64,000 nt of DNA from Actinomycetales bacterium (GCA_027484085.1 JAIXQF010000004.1:382162-446161), one strand, 5' to 3'. Positions 46,730 through 57,970 are shown, counted from the first letter of the stretch. Made by a program: numbers and translations. The notes: generated by a model not told the origin, from the letters alone.

Positions 46730-47395
46730 TTAGCTTTTTCGCTTGATCCAAGTATTTGGCTTTAGATGATCGGCGTGCGGAGCTTCCCAGCCGCGCCAAA
46801 TTGCCATACCGCGAAGCAATACACACAATGCGATCGAACTAATCTCAGCAAATCGGACGAATCCTTGTTCGAACCAGATGATGAACCAGCACGCGCTAAC
46901 CAAAGCCATTGATGCACTCCACGGGCCACGCGACATCACGTCCGGCTTAACGCCAGTTAGTAAGTCGGCGATGATTCCGCCGCCGATTGCAGTTAGCGTT
47001 CCGATAAAGAGCGCCGAACTAATTGGCATGCCAAATAGCAATGCCTTCTCGGTGCCGATGACGGCAAACAGTCCCATGGTTGTTGCATCGAGCATGGTAA
47101 ACAACCACATCGGCTTTAGCAGCAGGTCACCCAACAGCGCACCAATAATGGAGGCGATCACTGCGGTCGTAATGTATCGCCCATGGATCAAGGCGTTGAT
47201 ATCTGTGTTTAACAAAATGTCGCGGATCATTGAGCCGCCGAAGCCAAGCAGAATGCCGACTAAAAGAACGCCAAGCAGAGGGGCTTGGCGAGAATTGGCC
47301 AGCGTGGCCCCAAAAACAGCACCCAAAGCCACCGCCCCGATGTCCAGCCAGAGCGGTAAAACGCCTGGCGTTATAAAGGTCGGTTCAAATGGCAC
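46730..47395 (-). CDS. TRIC/UPF0126-type membrane channel
   Basis: The 221-residue protein has about seven hydrophobic segments and two related repeats, GFGGSMIRDILL and IGGGIIADLLTG, the GGG-containing kinks of prokaryotic TRIC cation channels. In the first repeat the third Gly is Ser. It is separately transcribed between the aminotransferase and pckG. Confidence 0.85.
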   Translation of the reverse strand: MPFEPTFITPGVLPLWLDIGAVALGAVFGATLANSRQAPLLGVLLVGILLGFGGSMIRDILLNTDINALIHGRYITTAVIASIIGALLGDLLLKPMWLFTMLDATTMGLFAVIGTEKALLFGMPISSALFIGTLTAIGGGIIADLLTGVKPDVMSRGPWSASMALVSACWFIIWFEQGFVRFAEISSIALCVLLRGMAIWRGWEAPHADHLKPNTWIKRKS

Positions 47396-47450
47396 GGTTC
47401 TAGTCTAGGAACATCAGTCACTTTGGTCACAAGTGCACTAAATGAAGGTG

Positions 47451-47464
47451 TGTGTTTGCTCACA
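47451..47464. promoter_or_regulatory. candidate CRP/GlxR-type site upstream of pckG
   Basis: TGTG-TTTGCT-CACA matches the TGTG-N6-CACA core of CRP/GlxR operators; the right half TCACA is perfect, the left is TGTGT instead of TGTGA. It lies about 115 bp before the pckG start. cAMP-type control of PEP carboxykinase would fit gluconeogenic use, but this is inference. Confidence 0.4.
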
Positions 47465-47578
47465 GGGCCCAAAATTTGGGGATTTTGGGAGTTTCTGAGT
47501 TAGTTTTTTATTCATTTCGGGTGCATTCTAAGTTAATCCCGTAAAGCCTTACTAGAGGTTTTCAATCAAGGAGTTCTC

Positions 47579-49402
47579 GTGAGCAGTTCAACCATTCCAG
47601 GTTTTGCAGATGCGCCAACAAAAAATAAGCGCCTCCTGGCTTGGGTGCAAGAGGTAGCTGAGTTAACAACTCCAGATCGCATTGAGTGGTGCGATGGTTC
47701 CGATGCAGAATGGGATCGATTAACCCAAGAACTTGTTGCGAGCGGAACTCTCACCCCGCTTAACTCCGAAAAGCGACCTAATTCATTTCTTGCCCGCTCA
47801 CACCCAAGTGACGTAGCGCGCGTTGAAGACCGAACTTACATCTGTTCAGTAAAAGAAGAAGATGCTGGCCCAACCAACAACTGGATGGAACCAAGCGAAA
47901 TGAAGACCATCCTGCGCTCAACATTCAAAGGTTGCATGCGCGGTCGAACCATGTACATCGTTCCATTCTCAATGGGTCCGCTAGGTTCTGACATCAGCGC
48001 ACTTGGCGTTGAGATTACCGACTCCCCATACGTAGTAATCAGCATGAAGATGATGACTCGTATGGGTAAAGCCGCACTTGACCTAATCGGCGAGCATGGC
48101 GACTTTGTACCGGCACTTCATTCCGTTGGCGCACCGCTTGAGCCAGGACAAAAAGACGTGGCGTGGCCATGCAGCGAAACCAAATACATCGTGCAATTCC
48201 CAGAAGAGCGCGAAATCTGGTCCTACGGTTCCGGTTATGGTGGCAACGCACTTCTTGGAAAGAAGTGTTTCGCACTACGTATTGCATCAGTAATGGCACG
48301 CGATGAAATGTGGCTGGCTGAGCACATGTTGATCTTGAAGTTAACTTCGCCTAAGCAAAAGACGCATTACATTGCTGCGGCATTCCCATCAGGTTGCGGC
48401 AAGACAAACCTGGCCATGCTTGAGCCAACAATTCCTGGTTGGAAAGTTGAAACAATTGGTGATGACATTTGCTGGATGCGTCCAGGGCCAGACGGTCGCC
48501 TGTATGCAATTAACCCAGAAGCTGGCTTCTTTGGCGTAGCGCCAGGAACTGGCATGAAGACCAATGCCAACGCGATTCGCTCGCTGTACGCAAACTCATT
48601 GTTTACAAACGTGGCCTTAACTGACGATGGTGACATCTGGTGGGAAGGCTTAACTGACGAAGCTCCAGCGCACTTGATTGACTGGAAGGGCAACGACTGG
48701 ACTCCGGATTCCGATGAAGTTTCAAGTCACGCTAATTCTCGCTTCACCGCACCAGCTGAACAGTGCCCATCTATTTCAGATGAGTGGGATAACCCGGCTG
48801 GCGTTCCAATTTCAGCAATCTTGTTCGGTGGCCGTCGCGCTACAAACGTTCCGCTGGTTGCTCAAGCTCGTAGTTGGAACCACGGCGTATTCATGGGAGC
48901 CACAATTTCCTCCGAAATGACTGCTGCAGCCGTAGGTGGACTTGGTCAATTACGTCGCGATCCGTTCGCAATGCTTCCATTCTGTGGTTACAACATGGCT
49001 GACTACTGGGGTCACTGGGTAAACATGGGTCGCACTTTCGAAAATGTTCCAAAGCTTTTCCAGGTCAACTGGTTCCGCAAGAACGAAGCTGGTGACTTTA
49101 TCTGGCCAGGTTTTGGCGAGAACTCACGCGTCCTAGCTTGGGTTGTTGACCGCTTAGAAAATGAAGCAGAAGGTGTTGACTCACCAGTAGGTATTTTGCC
49201 AATTCGCGAAGACTTGCTGCTGGACGGTCTTGAAATTTCAGAGGGCGATCTAGACGCACTATTTGATGTCGACAAGAGCAGTTGGCTTGCTGAGTGCGAT
49301 CTGACGGATGAATACTTCAGTCAGTTTGACGGTCGAGTCCCAGCCGAACTTCAGGCCGAATTAGCTGACCTAAAGGCGCGCTTAGATTCCCTGTCTGCAT
49401 AG
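47579..49402 (+). CDS. pckG: phosphoenolpyruvate carboxykinase (GTP)
   Basis: The 607-residue enzyme interconverts oxaloacetate and PEP. The P-loop with the reactive Cys is [38 protein letters not shown] and [12 protein letters not shown] are family segments. GTG 47579 follows AAGGAG by 6 bp. It is the main gluconeogenic/anaplerotic enzyme of Actinobacteria. Confidence 0.97.
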   Translation: MSSSTIPGFADAPTKNKRLLAWVQEVAELTTPDRIEWCDGSDAEWDRLTQELVASGTLTPLNSEKRPNSFLARSHPSDVARVEDRTYICSVKEEDAGPTNNWMEPSEMKTILRSTFKGCMRGRTMYIVPFSMGPLGSDISALGVEITDSPYVVISMKMMTRMGKAALDLIGEHGDFVPALHSVGAPLEPGQKDVAWPCSETKYIVQFPEEREIWSYGSGYGGNALLGKKCFALRIASVMARDEMWLAEHMLILKLTSPKQKTHYIAAAFPSGCGKTNLAMLEPTIPGWKVETIGDDICWMRPGPDGRLYAINPEAGFFGVAPGTGMKTNANAIRSLYANSLFTNVALTDDGDIWWEGLTDEAPAHLIDWKGNDWTPDSDEVSSHANSRFTAPAEQCPSISDEWDNPAGVPISAILFGGRRATNVPLVAQARSWNHGVFMGATISSEMTAAAVGGLGQLRRDPFAMLPFCGYNMADYWGHWVNMGRTFENVPKLFQVNWFRKNEAGDFIWPGFGENSRVLAWVVDRLENEAEGVDSPVGILPIREDLLLDGLEISEGDLDALFDVDKSSWLAECDLTDEYFSQFDGRVPAELQAELADLKARLDSLSA

Positions 49403-49452
49403 GGCCAGTTTCCTAAGCTTGGCGACTACCTACGTTTGTTAAGGTAGGTCAT

Positions 49453-49722
49453 ATGGCTGATGAAATTCGCACCGAAGGCGGCATAGTTCTCGACGAACGT
49501 GTTGAAGAGCAGGTCGAACCCGGAGATCATGAGCGCTTCGCGCATTATGTTCAAAAAGAAAAAATTGTCGAAAGCGCAGTCATGGGCGCACCAGTTGTTG
49601 CCTTATGTGGAAAAGTTTGGATTCCAAATCGAGACCCAGGTAAGTTCCCGGTGTGTCCACAGTGCAAGGCAATATTTGAAGGCCTGCCTCCTGGTGGAGA
49701 TAACAGCGACAACTCCGAATGA
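49453..49722 (+). CDS. DUF3039 protein
   Basis: The 89-residue protein has a conserved actinobacterial segment HERFAHYVQKEKIVESAVMG followed by ALCGKVWIPNRDP and CPQC; three Cys (LCG, CPQC) could bind a metal. It is a known small family of unknown function. Its stop overlaps the following MFS gene by ATGA. Confidence 0.88.
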   Translation: MADEIRTEGGIVLDERVEEQVEPGDHERFAHYVQKEKIVESAVMGAPVVALCGKVWIPNRDPGKFPVCPQCKAIFEGLPPGGDNSDNSE

Positions 49723-51116
49723 CAACTTCGCCTTGGGCTCCTGAATACCGGCGACTAAGCATTGGCATCGTTGCCCTAGTAAGTGTTTTTGGATTCGAAG
49801 GCATAGCAATCGGCGCAGTTATGCCAGTTGCCGCTGCCGACCTAAACGCAATTAGCAATTACGCCGTTGCGTTCACAAGTTTCACGATGGCTTCGCTCCT
49901 TGGCATGACGTTTGCTGGTTTGTGGGCAAACCGAATTGGCTTAGCTCGTGTAGTTATCTTCGCGGTTGCCGCGTTGGCGATCGGGTCTCTAGTGGCTGGA
50001 TTTGCGCCAAACTTAGCGGTCCTAACTGTTGGAAGATCAATACAAGGTTTTGCCATGGGTATCGATTTGGTGACTATGTATGTTGTTATCGGACGCATGT
50101 ACCCAGAAGCCTTGCGCGCTAAGGCGCTGGGCATGCTGGCAGGCGCTTGGGTAGTACCGGGATTGATTGGTCCAGGCCTGGCGGGATTGTTGGTCGAGAT
50201 TTCTTCGTGGCGCATGACGTTTTGGATTGTGCCTATTTTGTTGCTTGGCCCGATCATGTTGCTCGTTCCAGAGTTAAAGAAGTTGCCATTTGTTCCTTCC
50301 CCTTTGCGATCAGATTCCAGGCTGCAAATCACTTCAGTATTAATTGCCATTGGCGCACTTTCCATCTTTCAGGCTGGCGCCTCGCACCTTGGTAGATGGA
50401 ATTCATTCTTGCTTGCTGCAATCTTCTTTGGGTCACTTGGCGTAACTGCTTGGTCAACTAAGGCACTCATGCCTACTGGTTTTCTGCGTGCCCGTGAAGG
50501 TATTCCAGCCGTCGTTGGAATGCGTGGTGTTATTGCGGGAGCCTTCTTTGCGGCGGAGATTTACGTTCCGTTGGCATTGCAAGAAATCAGAGGAACTTCG
50601 GTTGCTCTTTCTGGTGGAGTACTGACTGCAGCAACCCTTACTTGGTTTGCCGGCTCGTGGTTGCAAGGAAGTCACAAACTTAAGTTCTCAAGACAACAAG
50701 TCTTATTCGTTGGCGTATTGCTAACAGCTCTTGGCATCGGACTCATCCCAGTTGCAGTGTTTGCGCCAATCGACATTACCGCCTCAGCGTTGTTGGCCAG
50801 TTTGGTTTGGGGCATTGCAGCCTTTGGCATGGGTTTGTGTTTTCCAACACTGGGCGTTCTGATGCTTGATCAGTCTCCGGAAGAAGACCATGCTCGCCAC
50901 AGCGCTTCACTGCAAATGTCAGACTCATTTGGCGTAATCATTGCCACTGCTATTGCGGGCTCTGTCCTAGCTTTTGCCAGTATTCACCAAGGAATTGAAA
51001 GCAAAACTTTTGTCACAATCTGGATCTTCTGTGTTTTGGTCGGACTCAGTGCGCTCCTGTTTATCCCGAAAATTCAAAAAAAGCCGACAGTCCTGCGTGA
51101 GAGACTAAACACATGA
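49719..51116 (+). CDS. MFS transporter, drug:H+ antiporter-like
   Basis: The 465-residue protein has about 12-14 hydrophobic segments; [20 protein letters not shown] represents the loop 2-3 motif and [18 protein letters not shown] resembles motif C of exporters. It overlaps DUF3039 by ATGA and clpS by ATGA, so all are in one transcript. The substrate is unknown. Confidence 0.85.
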   Translation: MTTSPWAPEYRRLSIGIVALVSVFGFEGIAIGAVMPVAAADLNAISNYAVAFTSFTMASLLGMTFAGLWANRIGLARVVIFAVAALAIGSLVAGFAPNLAVLTVGRSIQGFAMGIDLVTMYVVIGRMYPEALRAKALGMLAGAWVVPGLIGPGLAGLLVEISSWRMTFWIVPILLLGPIMLLVPELKKLPFVPSPLRSDSRLQITSVLIAIGALSIFQAGASHLGRWNSFLLAAIFFGSLGVTAWSTKALMPTGFLRAREGIPAVVGMRGVIAGAFFAAEIYVPLALQEIRGTSVALSGGVLTAATLTWFAGSWLQGSHKLKFSRQQVLFVGVLLTALGIGLIPVAVFAPIDITASALLASLVWGIAAFGMGLCFPTLGVLMLDQSPEEDHARHSASLQMSDSFGVIIATAIAGSVLAFASIHQGIESKTFVTIWIFCVLVGLSALLFIPKIQKKPTVLRERLNT

Positions 51117-51391
51117 GTGCACTACCTGTCGAAGATTTAAGTTTAGATCTGCTGACGGATCGACCTTGGATCACTTTGGTTTGGAATGATCCAATTAATT
51201 TGATGTCTTATGTTACGTATGTTTTTCAAACTTACTTTGGGTACGACAAACCAAAAGCCGAACTATTGATGCTCGATGTGCACGAAAAAGGTCGAGCCGT
51301 TGTCAGTACTGGCACCAGGGAAGAGATGGAGCGGGACGTTGCTGCTATGCACTCCTACGGTCTCTGGGCAACCTTGCAAAAGGATGATTAA
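51113..51391 (+). CDS. clpS: ATP-dependent Clp protease adaptor ClpS
   Basis: The 92-residue protein has [20 protein letters not shown] and [17 protein letters not shown], the Asn-Asp loop and ClpC/A-binding surface of ClpS. It delivers N-degron substrates. The start overlaps the MFS stop (ATGA). The following DUF2017 gene begins directly after its stop, the usual clpS-DUF2017 pair of Actinobacteria. Confidence 0.95.
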   Translation: MSALPVEDLSLDLLTDRPWITLVWNDPINLMSYVTYVFQTYFGYDKPKAELLMLDVHEKGRAVVSTGTREEMERDVAAMHSYGLWATLQKDD

Positions 51392-51907
51392 GTGTTTAAA
51401 AACAAACTCGGCGGCAAACTAACACTCGAACTTGACGATGCAGAACTTGGCGTACTGTTACAGTTGTTCGAACAGATGTCAGTGTTGCTGGAGGACCCAG
51501 AAAATGAAAGTGGAGCTGACCCACTTGCCAAGATGCTAAACATGAGCGGTTCAACGCAAATCTCTGAAGATCCCGCGCTCGCCAGACTTTTCCCGGACGG
51601 TTACTCAGATGACGAGCATGCCAGTGCTGATTTTCGAAGGTTTACTGAACAAGACTTAAGGTCACAGAAAATTGCTGCGCTCACTACGGTCACCGAAACC
51701 CTAAAGGAATGGCCGGGTAAAACTAGCGTTACGCCAGAACAAGCACAGGATTGGCTTAAGGCGCTCAACGATCTTCGATTAGTCCTAGGTACCAGACTCG
51801 AAATCACTGATTCATCGGATAGAGATTTGGATCCAGAAGATCCTGGCATGCACCTTTATAACTACTTGACTTACCTTCAAGGAACTTTGATCGACACCCT
51901 GACTTAA
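51392..51907 (+). CDS. DUF2017 protein
   Basis: The 171-residue protein has GGKLTLELDDAELGVLLQLF and a C-terminal NDLRLVLGTRLEI and LYNYLTYLQGTLIDTL, which mark the family. It is nearly always next to clpS, suggesting a role with the adaptor, but no function is established. It ends at a strong terminator. Confidence 0.9.
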   Translation: MFKNKLGGKLTLELDDAELGVLLQLFEQMSVLLEDPENESGADPLAKMLNMSGSTQISEDPALARLFPDGYSDDEHASADFRRFTEQDLRSQKIAALTTVTETLKEWPGKTSVTPEQAQDWLKALNDLRLVLGTRLEITDSSDRDLDPEDPGMHLYNYLTYLQGTLIDTLT

Positions 51908-51913
51908 GGCAAA

Positions 51914-51950
51914 CAAAAACCCCCTAGCCCGAAAGCTAGGGGGTTTTTGT
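51914..51950. terminator. bidirectional rho-independent terminator
   Basis: A 9-bp perfect G/C-rich stem CCCCCTAGC-CCGAAA-GCTAGGGGG is flanked by A5 and T5, extending pairing to 14 bp. It ends both the clpS-DUF2017 transcript (plus strand) and the rhodopsin transcript (minus strand). Confidence 0.95.
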
Positions 51951-51960
51951 TTATTAATTA

Positions 51961-52728
51961 TTAATGTACGCCTTCAGATGCTGCATATGATGCGTCATCT
52001 GCTGCGCTCTTTAGGCGAGCAATCTTGTAGATTGTCAGACCGAAGAGACACTTGGCAAGGATGTCAGCAACGGTGTAACCGACCTGACGACCGACGAAGG
52101 CATTTGCGCCATCGATACCAATCATTGGTAGCAAGTACGAGATTGGGTAGACACCCCAAGTTGCGATAAGCAACAAGCGAAGACGCTTTACAGTTGCTGC
52201 AACTTCAGATGGCTGTGTTTCAAGTGTCTTGGTCAACTCTACGAACAAGATGTAAAGGATGTACAAGAACGGAATTGAAGAAAGTGCACCCCAGATACCC
52301 TTGGTCATCATGTCTGAAGAAACTTCACCTGGGTAACCAAGGATGATCATTGCAGCTGATGCAGGAACTAGACGGGCTGTAAGTGCCTTACGGTTTGCTG
52401 CTGGAAGTGCAAGTACTGCAATGGTTTCCATAAGCAATAGTGGAACAGTTAGTAACCAGTCAACGTAGCGGTAAGCTTCGTTGAATGCTTCGCCACCAGC
52501 GTGTGCTGACTTGAATGAATCGTAGATTCTCCAGTAGTGGTAAAGCGCAATCAGGGTTACAGTTCCTGAGATTACGATTGCCTGGCGGTACTTTGGAAGT
52601 ACGCGACCTTGGCTTAAGTACAGGTAAATTGTCGTGGCAAGCATTGCTGCAAAACCAAGTGACAAGAACCCACTGACAATCATGTATTGATTAGCTGTCA
52701 GTGTAGAAACATCATAGATACCATCCAT
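51961..52728 (-). CDS. microbial rhodopsin, light-driven proton pump (actinorhodopsin-like)
   Basis: The 255-residue seven-helix protein has D90 (Schiff-base counterion), T94 and E101 (proton donor) in RYVDWLLTVPLLLME, i.e. the DTE pump pattern, and the retinal lysine K226 in DILAKCLFGL. H64 in ALYHYW is the counterion-linked His of the proteorhodopsin/xanthorhodopsin group. Position L98 (eight residues after the counterion) predicts green absorption. G147 in WGALSSIPF may be the small residue that lets a carotenoid antenna bind. AAAGGAG precedes the ATG. No retinal-synthesis gene is in the window. Confidence 0.96.
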   Translation of the reverse strand: MDGIYDVSTLTANQYMIVSGFLSLGFAAMLATTIYLYLSQGRVLPKYRQAIVISGTVTLIALYHYWRIYDSFKSAHAGGEAFNEAYRYVDWLLTVPLLLMETIAVLALPAANRKALTARLVPASAAMIILGYPGEVSSDMMTKGIWGALSSIPFLYILYILFVELTKTLETQPSEVAATVKRLRLLLIATWGVYPISYLLPMIGIDGANAFVGRQVGYTVADILAKCLFGLTIYKIARLKSAADDASYAASEGVH

Positions 52729-52903
52729 GAAGTGTTGCTCCTTTTATTGGGAACTGCCGAATCAGTTCAGTTTTTAATGCTGCTCGAGCAGCACTTTGGT
52801 GCTGTATCTAGTCTTGACCTACTCAGGGCCCCTTGCAACATAAACACGCAATGAAACGCGCTATTATTGGGAAAACGCGCGATTTTTAGGGGAAATATCC
52901 AAA
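52729..52903. promoter_or_regulatory. divergent rhodopsin/mec control region with palindromes
   Basis: In the rhodopsin leader are a perfect hairpin GAACTG-CCGAAT-CAGTTC (52751-52768) and a 16-bp perfect palindrome TGCTGCTCGAGCAGCA (52778-52793). Nearer mec, the octamer AAACGCGC occurs twice in the same orientation (52854-52861 and 52873-52880, 19 bp apart) and flanks TATTAT (52862-52867), a possible -10. A TTGACC lies at 52814-52819. Promoter assignment is uncertain. Confidence 0.5.
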
Positions 52904-53320
52904 ATGTTGACTATTTCTCAAGATTTGATTGATCAGATTTTGGCCCATGCCAGGCAGGACCATCCAGACGAAGCCTGTGGCGTAATCGCCGGGCCAGCCG
53001 GATCTGACCTGCCAACTCGATTCATCCCCATGGTTAACGCCGCCAGATCGCCAACTTTTTATGAATTTGATTCAGCTGATCTCCTAAAGCTCTACCGCGA
53101 ACTGGACGCCAATGACGAAGATCCGGTCGTGATTTACCATTCCCATACCGCAACTGAGGCCTATCCATCCCGAACGGATGTCGCCTACGCTTCAGAGCCA
53201 TTTGCCCACTACGTACTTATCTCAACGCGGGAAACTGGCAACCAAGAAGGACCTTACGAATTCAGGTCCTACCGAATCGTTGAAGGCGTTATTACCGAAG
53301 AAGAAATCGAAATAACTTAA
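52904..53320 (+). CDS. mec: JAMM metalloprotease of the CysO pathway (Mec+-like)
   Basis: The 138-residue JAMM protein has the zinc site E23 (DEACGV), H79-S-H81, S89 and D92 (HSHTATEAYPSRTD), with the exact HxH-x7-S-x2-D spacing. In mycobacteria Mec cleaves cysteine from the CysO-cysteine adduct. The cysO and cysM genes are next to it but on the opposite strand, convergent with only 5 bp between mec and cysM. Confidence 0.93.
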   Translation: MLTISQDLIDQILAHARQDHPDEACGVIAGPAGSDLPTRFIPMVNAARSPTFYEFDSADLLKLYRELDANDEDPVVIYHSHTATEAYPSRTDVAYASEPFAHYVLISTRETGNQEGPYEFRSYRIVEGVITEEEIEIT

Positions 53321-53325
53321 TCGGT

Positions 53326-54554
<1,229 letters not shown>

Positions 54555-54736
54555 TTTTTAACGCTTTCAAAAGTTCGGATACCTAAGTGTAAATCAATTT
54601 GCATAACTCTTCTTCTTCAGTCCATTTTCAAGGAATACCGCTTGAAATGTTCAAGCATTGCTCTCTATTGCCAATACTTTGCAACTATTGCGAGTAGTTC
54701 AGGCTTTGCTTCACTTCGTCCGATTACTCTTGTTAA
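54555..54736. other. cysO-murI intergenic region with overlapping inverted repeats
   Basis: The 182-bp gap has TTTCAAG (54626-54632), CTTGAAA (54641-54647) and TTCAAGC (54650-54656): the middle segment can pair with either neighbour, giving two mutually exclusive short hairpins. A repeated CTATTGC occurs near 54665-54691. Promoters of cysO and murI should lie here but no strong match was seen. Confidence 0.4.
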
Positions 54737-55528
54737 GTGAACGATCGCGCTATTGGTGTTATGGATTCAGGCGTAGGTGGCTTGACCGTAGTTCGAGCGA
54801 TTCTCGATCAGTTGCCAAATGAACCAGTTATTTACGTTGGTGATACCGCACATGGTCCATACGGCCCAAGGCCCATTGCGCAAGTGCGTGAGTTGGCACT
54901 GGATGTTCTAGATTCGCTGGTTGACCGCGATGTGAAGATGCTGGTTATTGCCTGCAATTCGGCCAGTGCAGCAATGTTGCGAGATGCCCGAGAGCGTTAT
55001 TCAATCCCAGTCGTTGAAGTCATCCAGCCTGCAGTGCGTCGAGCCGTTGGAGCAACGCACACCGGAAAGATTGGTGTTATTGGAACTCAGGCGACGATCA
55101 CCAGTGACGCCTATGCGGATGCATTTGCAGCCGCGCCACATGTCCAAGTGACTTCGCAAGCCTGCCCGCGCTTTGTTGAGTTTGTTGAAGCTGGTGTTAC
55201 TAATGGCGATGAACTAACCGCCATTGCACGCGAGTATCTACAACCAGTCTTGGCTCAGGACGTTGACACTCTGGTTCTGGGCTGCACGCACTACCCGTTG
55301 TTAACTGGTGTGATTTCGATGATTGCCGGAGACAAAGTAACGCTCGTTTCAAGTGCGGAAGAAACTGCAAAAGATGTCTATCGAATTTTGGTAGAACAAA
55401 ACTTAATTCGAAATCCAAATCTGCCAGCTCCAACTCATGAGTTCTTGGCAACCGGTGAATCGTTTACGCATCTAGCGCGAAGATTCTTAGGTCCAGAAGT
55501 TCTGGAAGTAACTTCGCTCAAGCAATAA
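54737..55528 (+). CDS. murI: glutamate racemase
   Basis: The 263-residue enzyme makes D-glutamate for peptidoglycan. The two catalytic cysteines are C73 (ACNSASAAM) and C183 (LGCTHYPLL); [14 protein letters not shown] and [12 protein letters not shown] are family motifs. GTG 54737 is the first start. The order murI-rph-rdgB follows the actinobacterial block also seen in mycobacteria. Confidence 0.97.
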   Translation: MNDRAIGVMDSGVGGLTVVRAILDQLPNEPVIYVGDTAHGPYGPRPIAQVRELALDVLDSLVDRDVKMLVIACNSASAAMLRDARERYSIPVVEVIQPAVRRAVGATHTGKIGVIGTQATITSDAYADAFAAAPHVQVTSQACPRFVEFVEAGVTNGDELTAIAREYLQPVLAQDVDTLVLGCTHYPLLTGVISMIAGDKVTLVSSAEETAKDVYRILVEQNLIRNPNLPAPTHEFLATGESFTHLARRFLGPEVLEVTSLKQ

Positions 55529-55564
55529 GTGGGGCAAATCTGCCCATGCAATAGAGTCAGAGGC

Positions 55565-56308
55565 GTGACTAATCGCTCAGATGGCCGAATGGCCGACCAA
55601 CTTCGTAATGTAACTTTCAATCGCCAGTGGCTAGATCATGCTGAAGGTAGCGTTCTCGTGGAATTTGGTGCCACCAAAGTCCTTTGCGCAGTTTCTTTCA
55701 GTGAAGGTGTTCCGCGCTGGAAGAAAGGAAGTGGCGAAGGCTGGCTAACTGCTGAGTATTCAATGTTGCCTCGAGCTACTCATACCCGCAACGATCGGGA
55801 AAGCGTCAAAGGCAAGCTAGGTGGCCGTACGCACGAAATCTCGAGACTAATCGGTCGCAGTCTGCGCTCGGTTCTGGACTTATCCTCACTGGGCGAAAAC
55901 ACCATCATGATCGATTGCGATGTTTTGCAGGCTGACGGTGGCACACGAACTGCTGCCATCACTGGCGCATACGTTGCAGTAGCGGATGCAGTTGAATGGG
56001 CCCGCAACTCTGGCTTAGTTGGTAAAGATGCAGTCGTATTGCGTGATTCAGTTGCTGCAGTTTCAGTTGGAATTGTTGACGGCAAGCCATGCCTTGATCT
56101 GCATTATGACGATGATGTTCGCGCCGACACTGATATGAACATAGTCATGACTGGCTCAGGGGCATTCATTGAAGTGCAAGGTACCGCCGAACGCGAACCG
56201 TTTGACAGACATTTGCTGCATGAGTTGTTAGACATGGCAACAATTGGCTGTGTCGAGCTAACGGCAAAGCAAAAAGCTGCATTGGCACTTCCACTTCCTC
56301 CGAGGTAG
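55565..56308 (+). CDS. rph: ribonuclease PH
   Basis: About 247 residues. The phosphate-dependent 3' exonuclease trims tRNA ends. It begins with the NRSDGR...LR motif, then [28 protein letters not shown] (substrate Arg) and [18 protein letters not shown] 55565 is chosen over the in-frame 55529 because it starts directly at the conserved N-terminus. Confidence 0.95.
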   Translation: MTNRSDGRMADQLRNVTFNRQWLDHAEGSVLVEFGATKVLCAVSFSEGVPRWKKGSGEGWLTAEYSMLPRATHTRNDRESVKGKLGGRTHEISRLIGRSLRSVLDLSSLGENTIMIDCDVLQADGGTRTAAITGAYVAVADAVEWARNSGLVGKDAVVLRDSVAAVSVGIVDGKPCLDLHYDDDVRADTDMNIVMTGSGAFIEVQGTAEREPFDRHLLHELLDMATIGCVELTAKQKAALALPLPPR

Positions 56309-56313
56309 TTGAA

Positions 56314-56922
56314 ATGAAGTTTGTTTTAGCGACTAGGAATGCCCACAAGGCTGAAGAACTGAAGCGGATCCTGGAAGAACTAAATCTAGATTGCGAACTT
56401 TTCACAGTTGCTGACTTTCCGGGTGCCCCAGAAGTTGAAGAAACTGAAAATACTTTCGAAGGCAATGCACTATTAAAGGCACGAGCCTTAGCAAAGTTCA
56501 CAGGTCTAGCGGCAATTGCAGATGACTCCGGATTGTGCGTTGATGCACTCAATGGAAGTCCTGGAGTGCTATCTGCGCGCTGGTCAGGAGCTTTGGAAAA
56601 TGTGGATCGGGCAAATCTTGAATTAGTGCTAGAGCAGATTAAGGATGTAGCTCCAGAAAACCGCGGAGCAAAGTTTGTATGCGCAGCTGTTGCGGTTTTC
56701 CCAAATGGAAAAGAGCTAGTTGCAGTTGGTGAAATGTTTGGAAATCTGATAGATGCACCAATTGGTGAAAATGGATTCGGATACGACCCAATTTTTGTGC
56801 CATCAGGATTTGAGATTACAACAGCCCAAATGCTTGCTTCCGAAAAGGATGCGATTAGCCATCGAGGCAAGGCGCTGAATCAGCTCGCGCAGCAACTAAG
56901 TGAAGTTATTTCAAAGGATTGA
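56314..56922 (+). CDS. rdgB: XTP/dITP pyrophosphatase (non-canonical purine NTPase)
   Basis: The 202-residue house-cleaning enzyme begins KFVLATRNAHKAEELKRIL and has the metal and base-binding segments TFEGNALLKARA, ADDSGLCVDALNG and GFGYDPIFVP, and the terminal SHRGKAL. It follows rph after 5 bp. Confidence 0.96.
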   Translation: MKFVLATRNAHKAEELKRILEELNLDCELFTVADFPGAPEVEETENTFEGNALLKARALAKFTGLAAIADDSGLCVDALNGSPGVLSARWSGALENVDRANLELVLEQIKDVAPENRGAKFVCAAVAVFPNGKELVAVGEMFGNLIDAPIGENGFGYDPIFVPSGFEITTAQMLASEKDAISHRGKALNQLAQQLSEVISKD

Positions 56923-56939
56923 TCTTCAAGACTTGATAA

Positions 56940-57024
56940 TGGTGCGGGAGGGGGGACTTGAACCCCCACACCCGAAGGCGCCAGATCCTAAATCTGGTGC
57001 GTCTGCCAATTCCGCCACTCCCGC
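56940..57024 (-). tRNA. tRNA-Leu (anticodon UAG)
   Basis: The 85-nt class II tRNA has acceptor GCGGGAG/CTCCCGC, discriminator A, encoded CCA, a long variable arm, T-arm GGGGGTTCAAGTCCCCC and anticodon loop TTTAGGA between CCAGA and TCTGG. UAG reads CUN Leu codons. It is antisense to and 18 bp past rdgB. Confidence 0.95.
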
Positions 57025-57102
57025 ACGTGGGCTCTATTCTGCCAGCAATTACCGCTAACTTCATAATCGGGCCCAGCACCCAGTTTGGGAAACCTAGGTG
57101 AA

Positions 57103-57969
57103 TTACTTGGTAACTATCTCTTCAGGGTGCCGGTCGAGCCCAGCTGATCTCCGGGATCCGCGACCACCGGTTGACGCCAGAACAATAATGAAAAGCCCTG
57201 CACCCACCAAGACGATCATGGTTCCGGAAGGGACATCTGCGTAGTAACTCGAATACATCCCGATCAGGCCACATAACGTGCCAATCAGGGTGCTGTAGGC
57301 AAGCATTCGACCAAATGAATCAGTCAGCATTCTCGCGATAACTGCGGGTATCACGAGCATCGCTGCTACCAAAGTGACACCAATGACTGTCAAGGTGGCC
57401 AAAATTGCTAGTGACAAAACAACCATTAGGGCTGCCTCGATGCGACCAACATTTACTCCAGACACCGCAGCCACGTCGGGATCAAAAGTGCTAAAGAGCA
57501 ATGCTCGGTAGCGCAGAAAAACAAAGCTGGCCGTTAACGCGGTCACAGCTACGAGTCCCACAATTTGTCCGGTTGAGATTCCAAGGATGCTGCCAAACAG
57601 CGCGTTATCAAATGACGGCCCGCTGCTACCAAACTTTGCAAACAGAGCCACACCAAGCGCGAACGAGGCAATCGTGATTACTCCAATTGCGGCATCCGCT
57701 CCTACGCGGCTGCGCTTAGTTACCGTCGTGATAGCAAGCGCTGAGACTATTCCCCAAAGCCCGGCACCAATTGCATAAAACTTTGCTGCGAACAATTGCA
57801 TTGCGGCAAAGCCACCGAAAATCGAATGTGCCAGACCATGACCGATGTAACTCATTCCACGCAGCACGATGTAAACGCCGATTAACCCCAATAGGCCACC
57901 GGACAGACTCGCAACGACTAGTCCCTTTTGAAAGAACGCATAGCTCAACGGCTCTAGAAGAGTTTCCAT
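57103..57969 (-). CDS. znuB: zinc-type ABC importer, membrane permease
   Basis: About 288 residues, ABC-3 family with about eight hydrophobic segments; GHGLAHSIFGG near the N-terminus and GVTLVAAMLVIPAVIARML are typical. ATG 57969 sits 1 bp past the ATPase stop (TGACATG). Zinc rather than manganese is inferred from the binding protein. Confidence 0.92.
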   Translation of the reverse strand: METLLEPLSYAFFQKGLVVASLSGGLLGLIGVYIVLRGMSYIGHGLAHSIFGGFAAMQLFAAKFYAIGAGLWGIVSALAITTVTKRSRVGADAAIGVITIASFALGVALFAKFGSSGPSFDNALFGSILGISTGQIVGLVAVTALTASFVFLRYRALLFSTFDPDVAAVSGVNVGRIEAALMVVLSLAILATLTVIGVTLVAAMLVIPAVIARMLTDSFGRMLAYSTLIGTLCGLIGMYSSYYADVPSGTMIVLVGAGLFIIVLASTGGRGSRRSAGLDRHPEEIVTK

Positions 57970-57970
57970 G

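Noticed and set aside
47451-47578. Riboswitch in front of pckG
   Set aside because: Sequence is A/T-rich with no clear paired elements beyond a few bases.
49403-49452. Hairpin CTACCT/AGGTAG before DUF3039 as terminator
   Set aside because: Six base pairs with a long loop and no U-tract; insufficient support.
56923-57102. Integration site at the tRNA-Leu gene
   Set aside because: No integrase, no partial tRNA repeat within the window and flanking genes are core genes.
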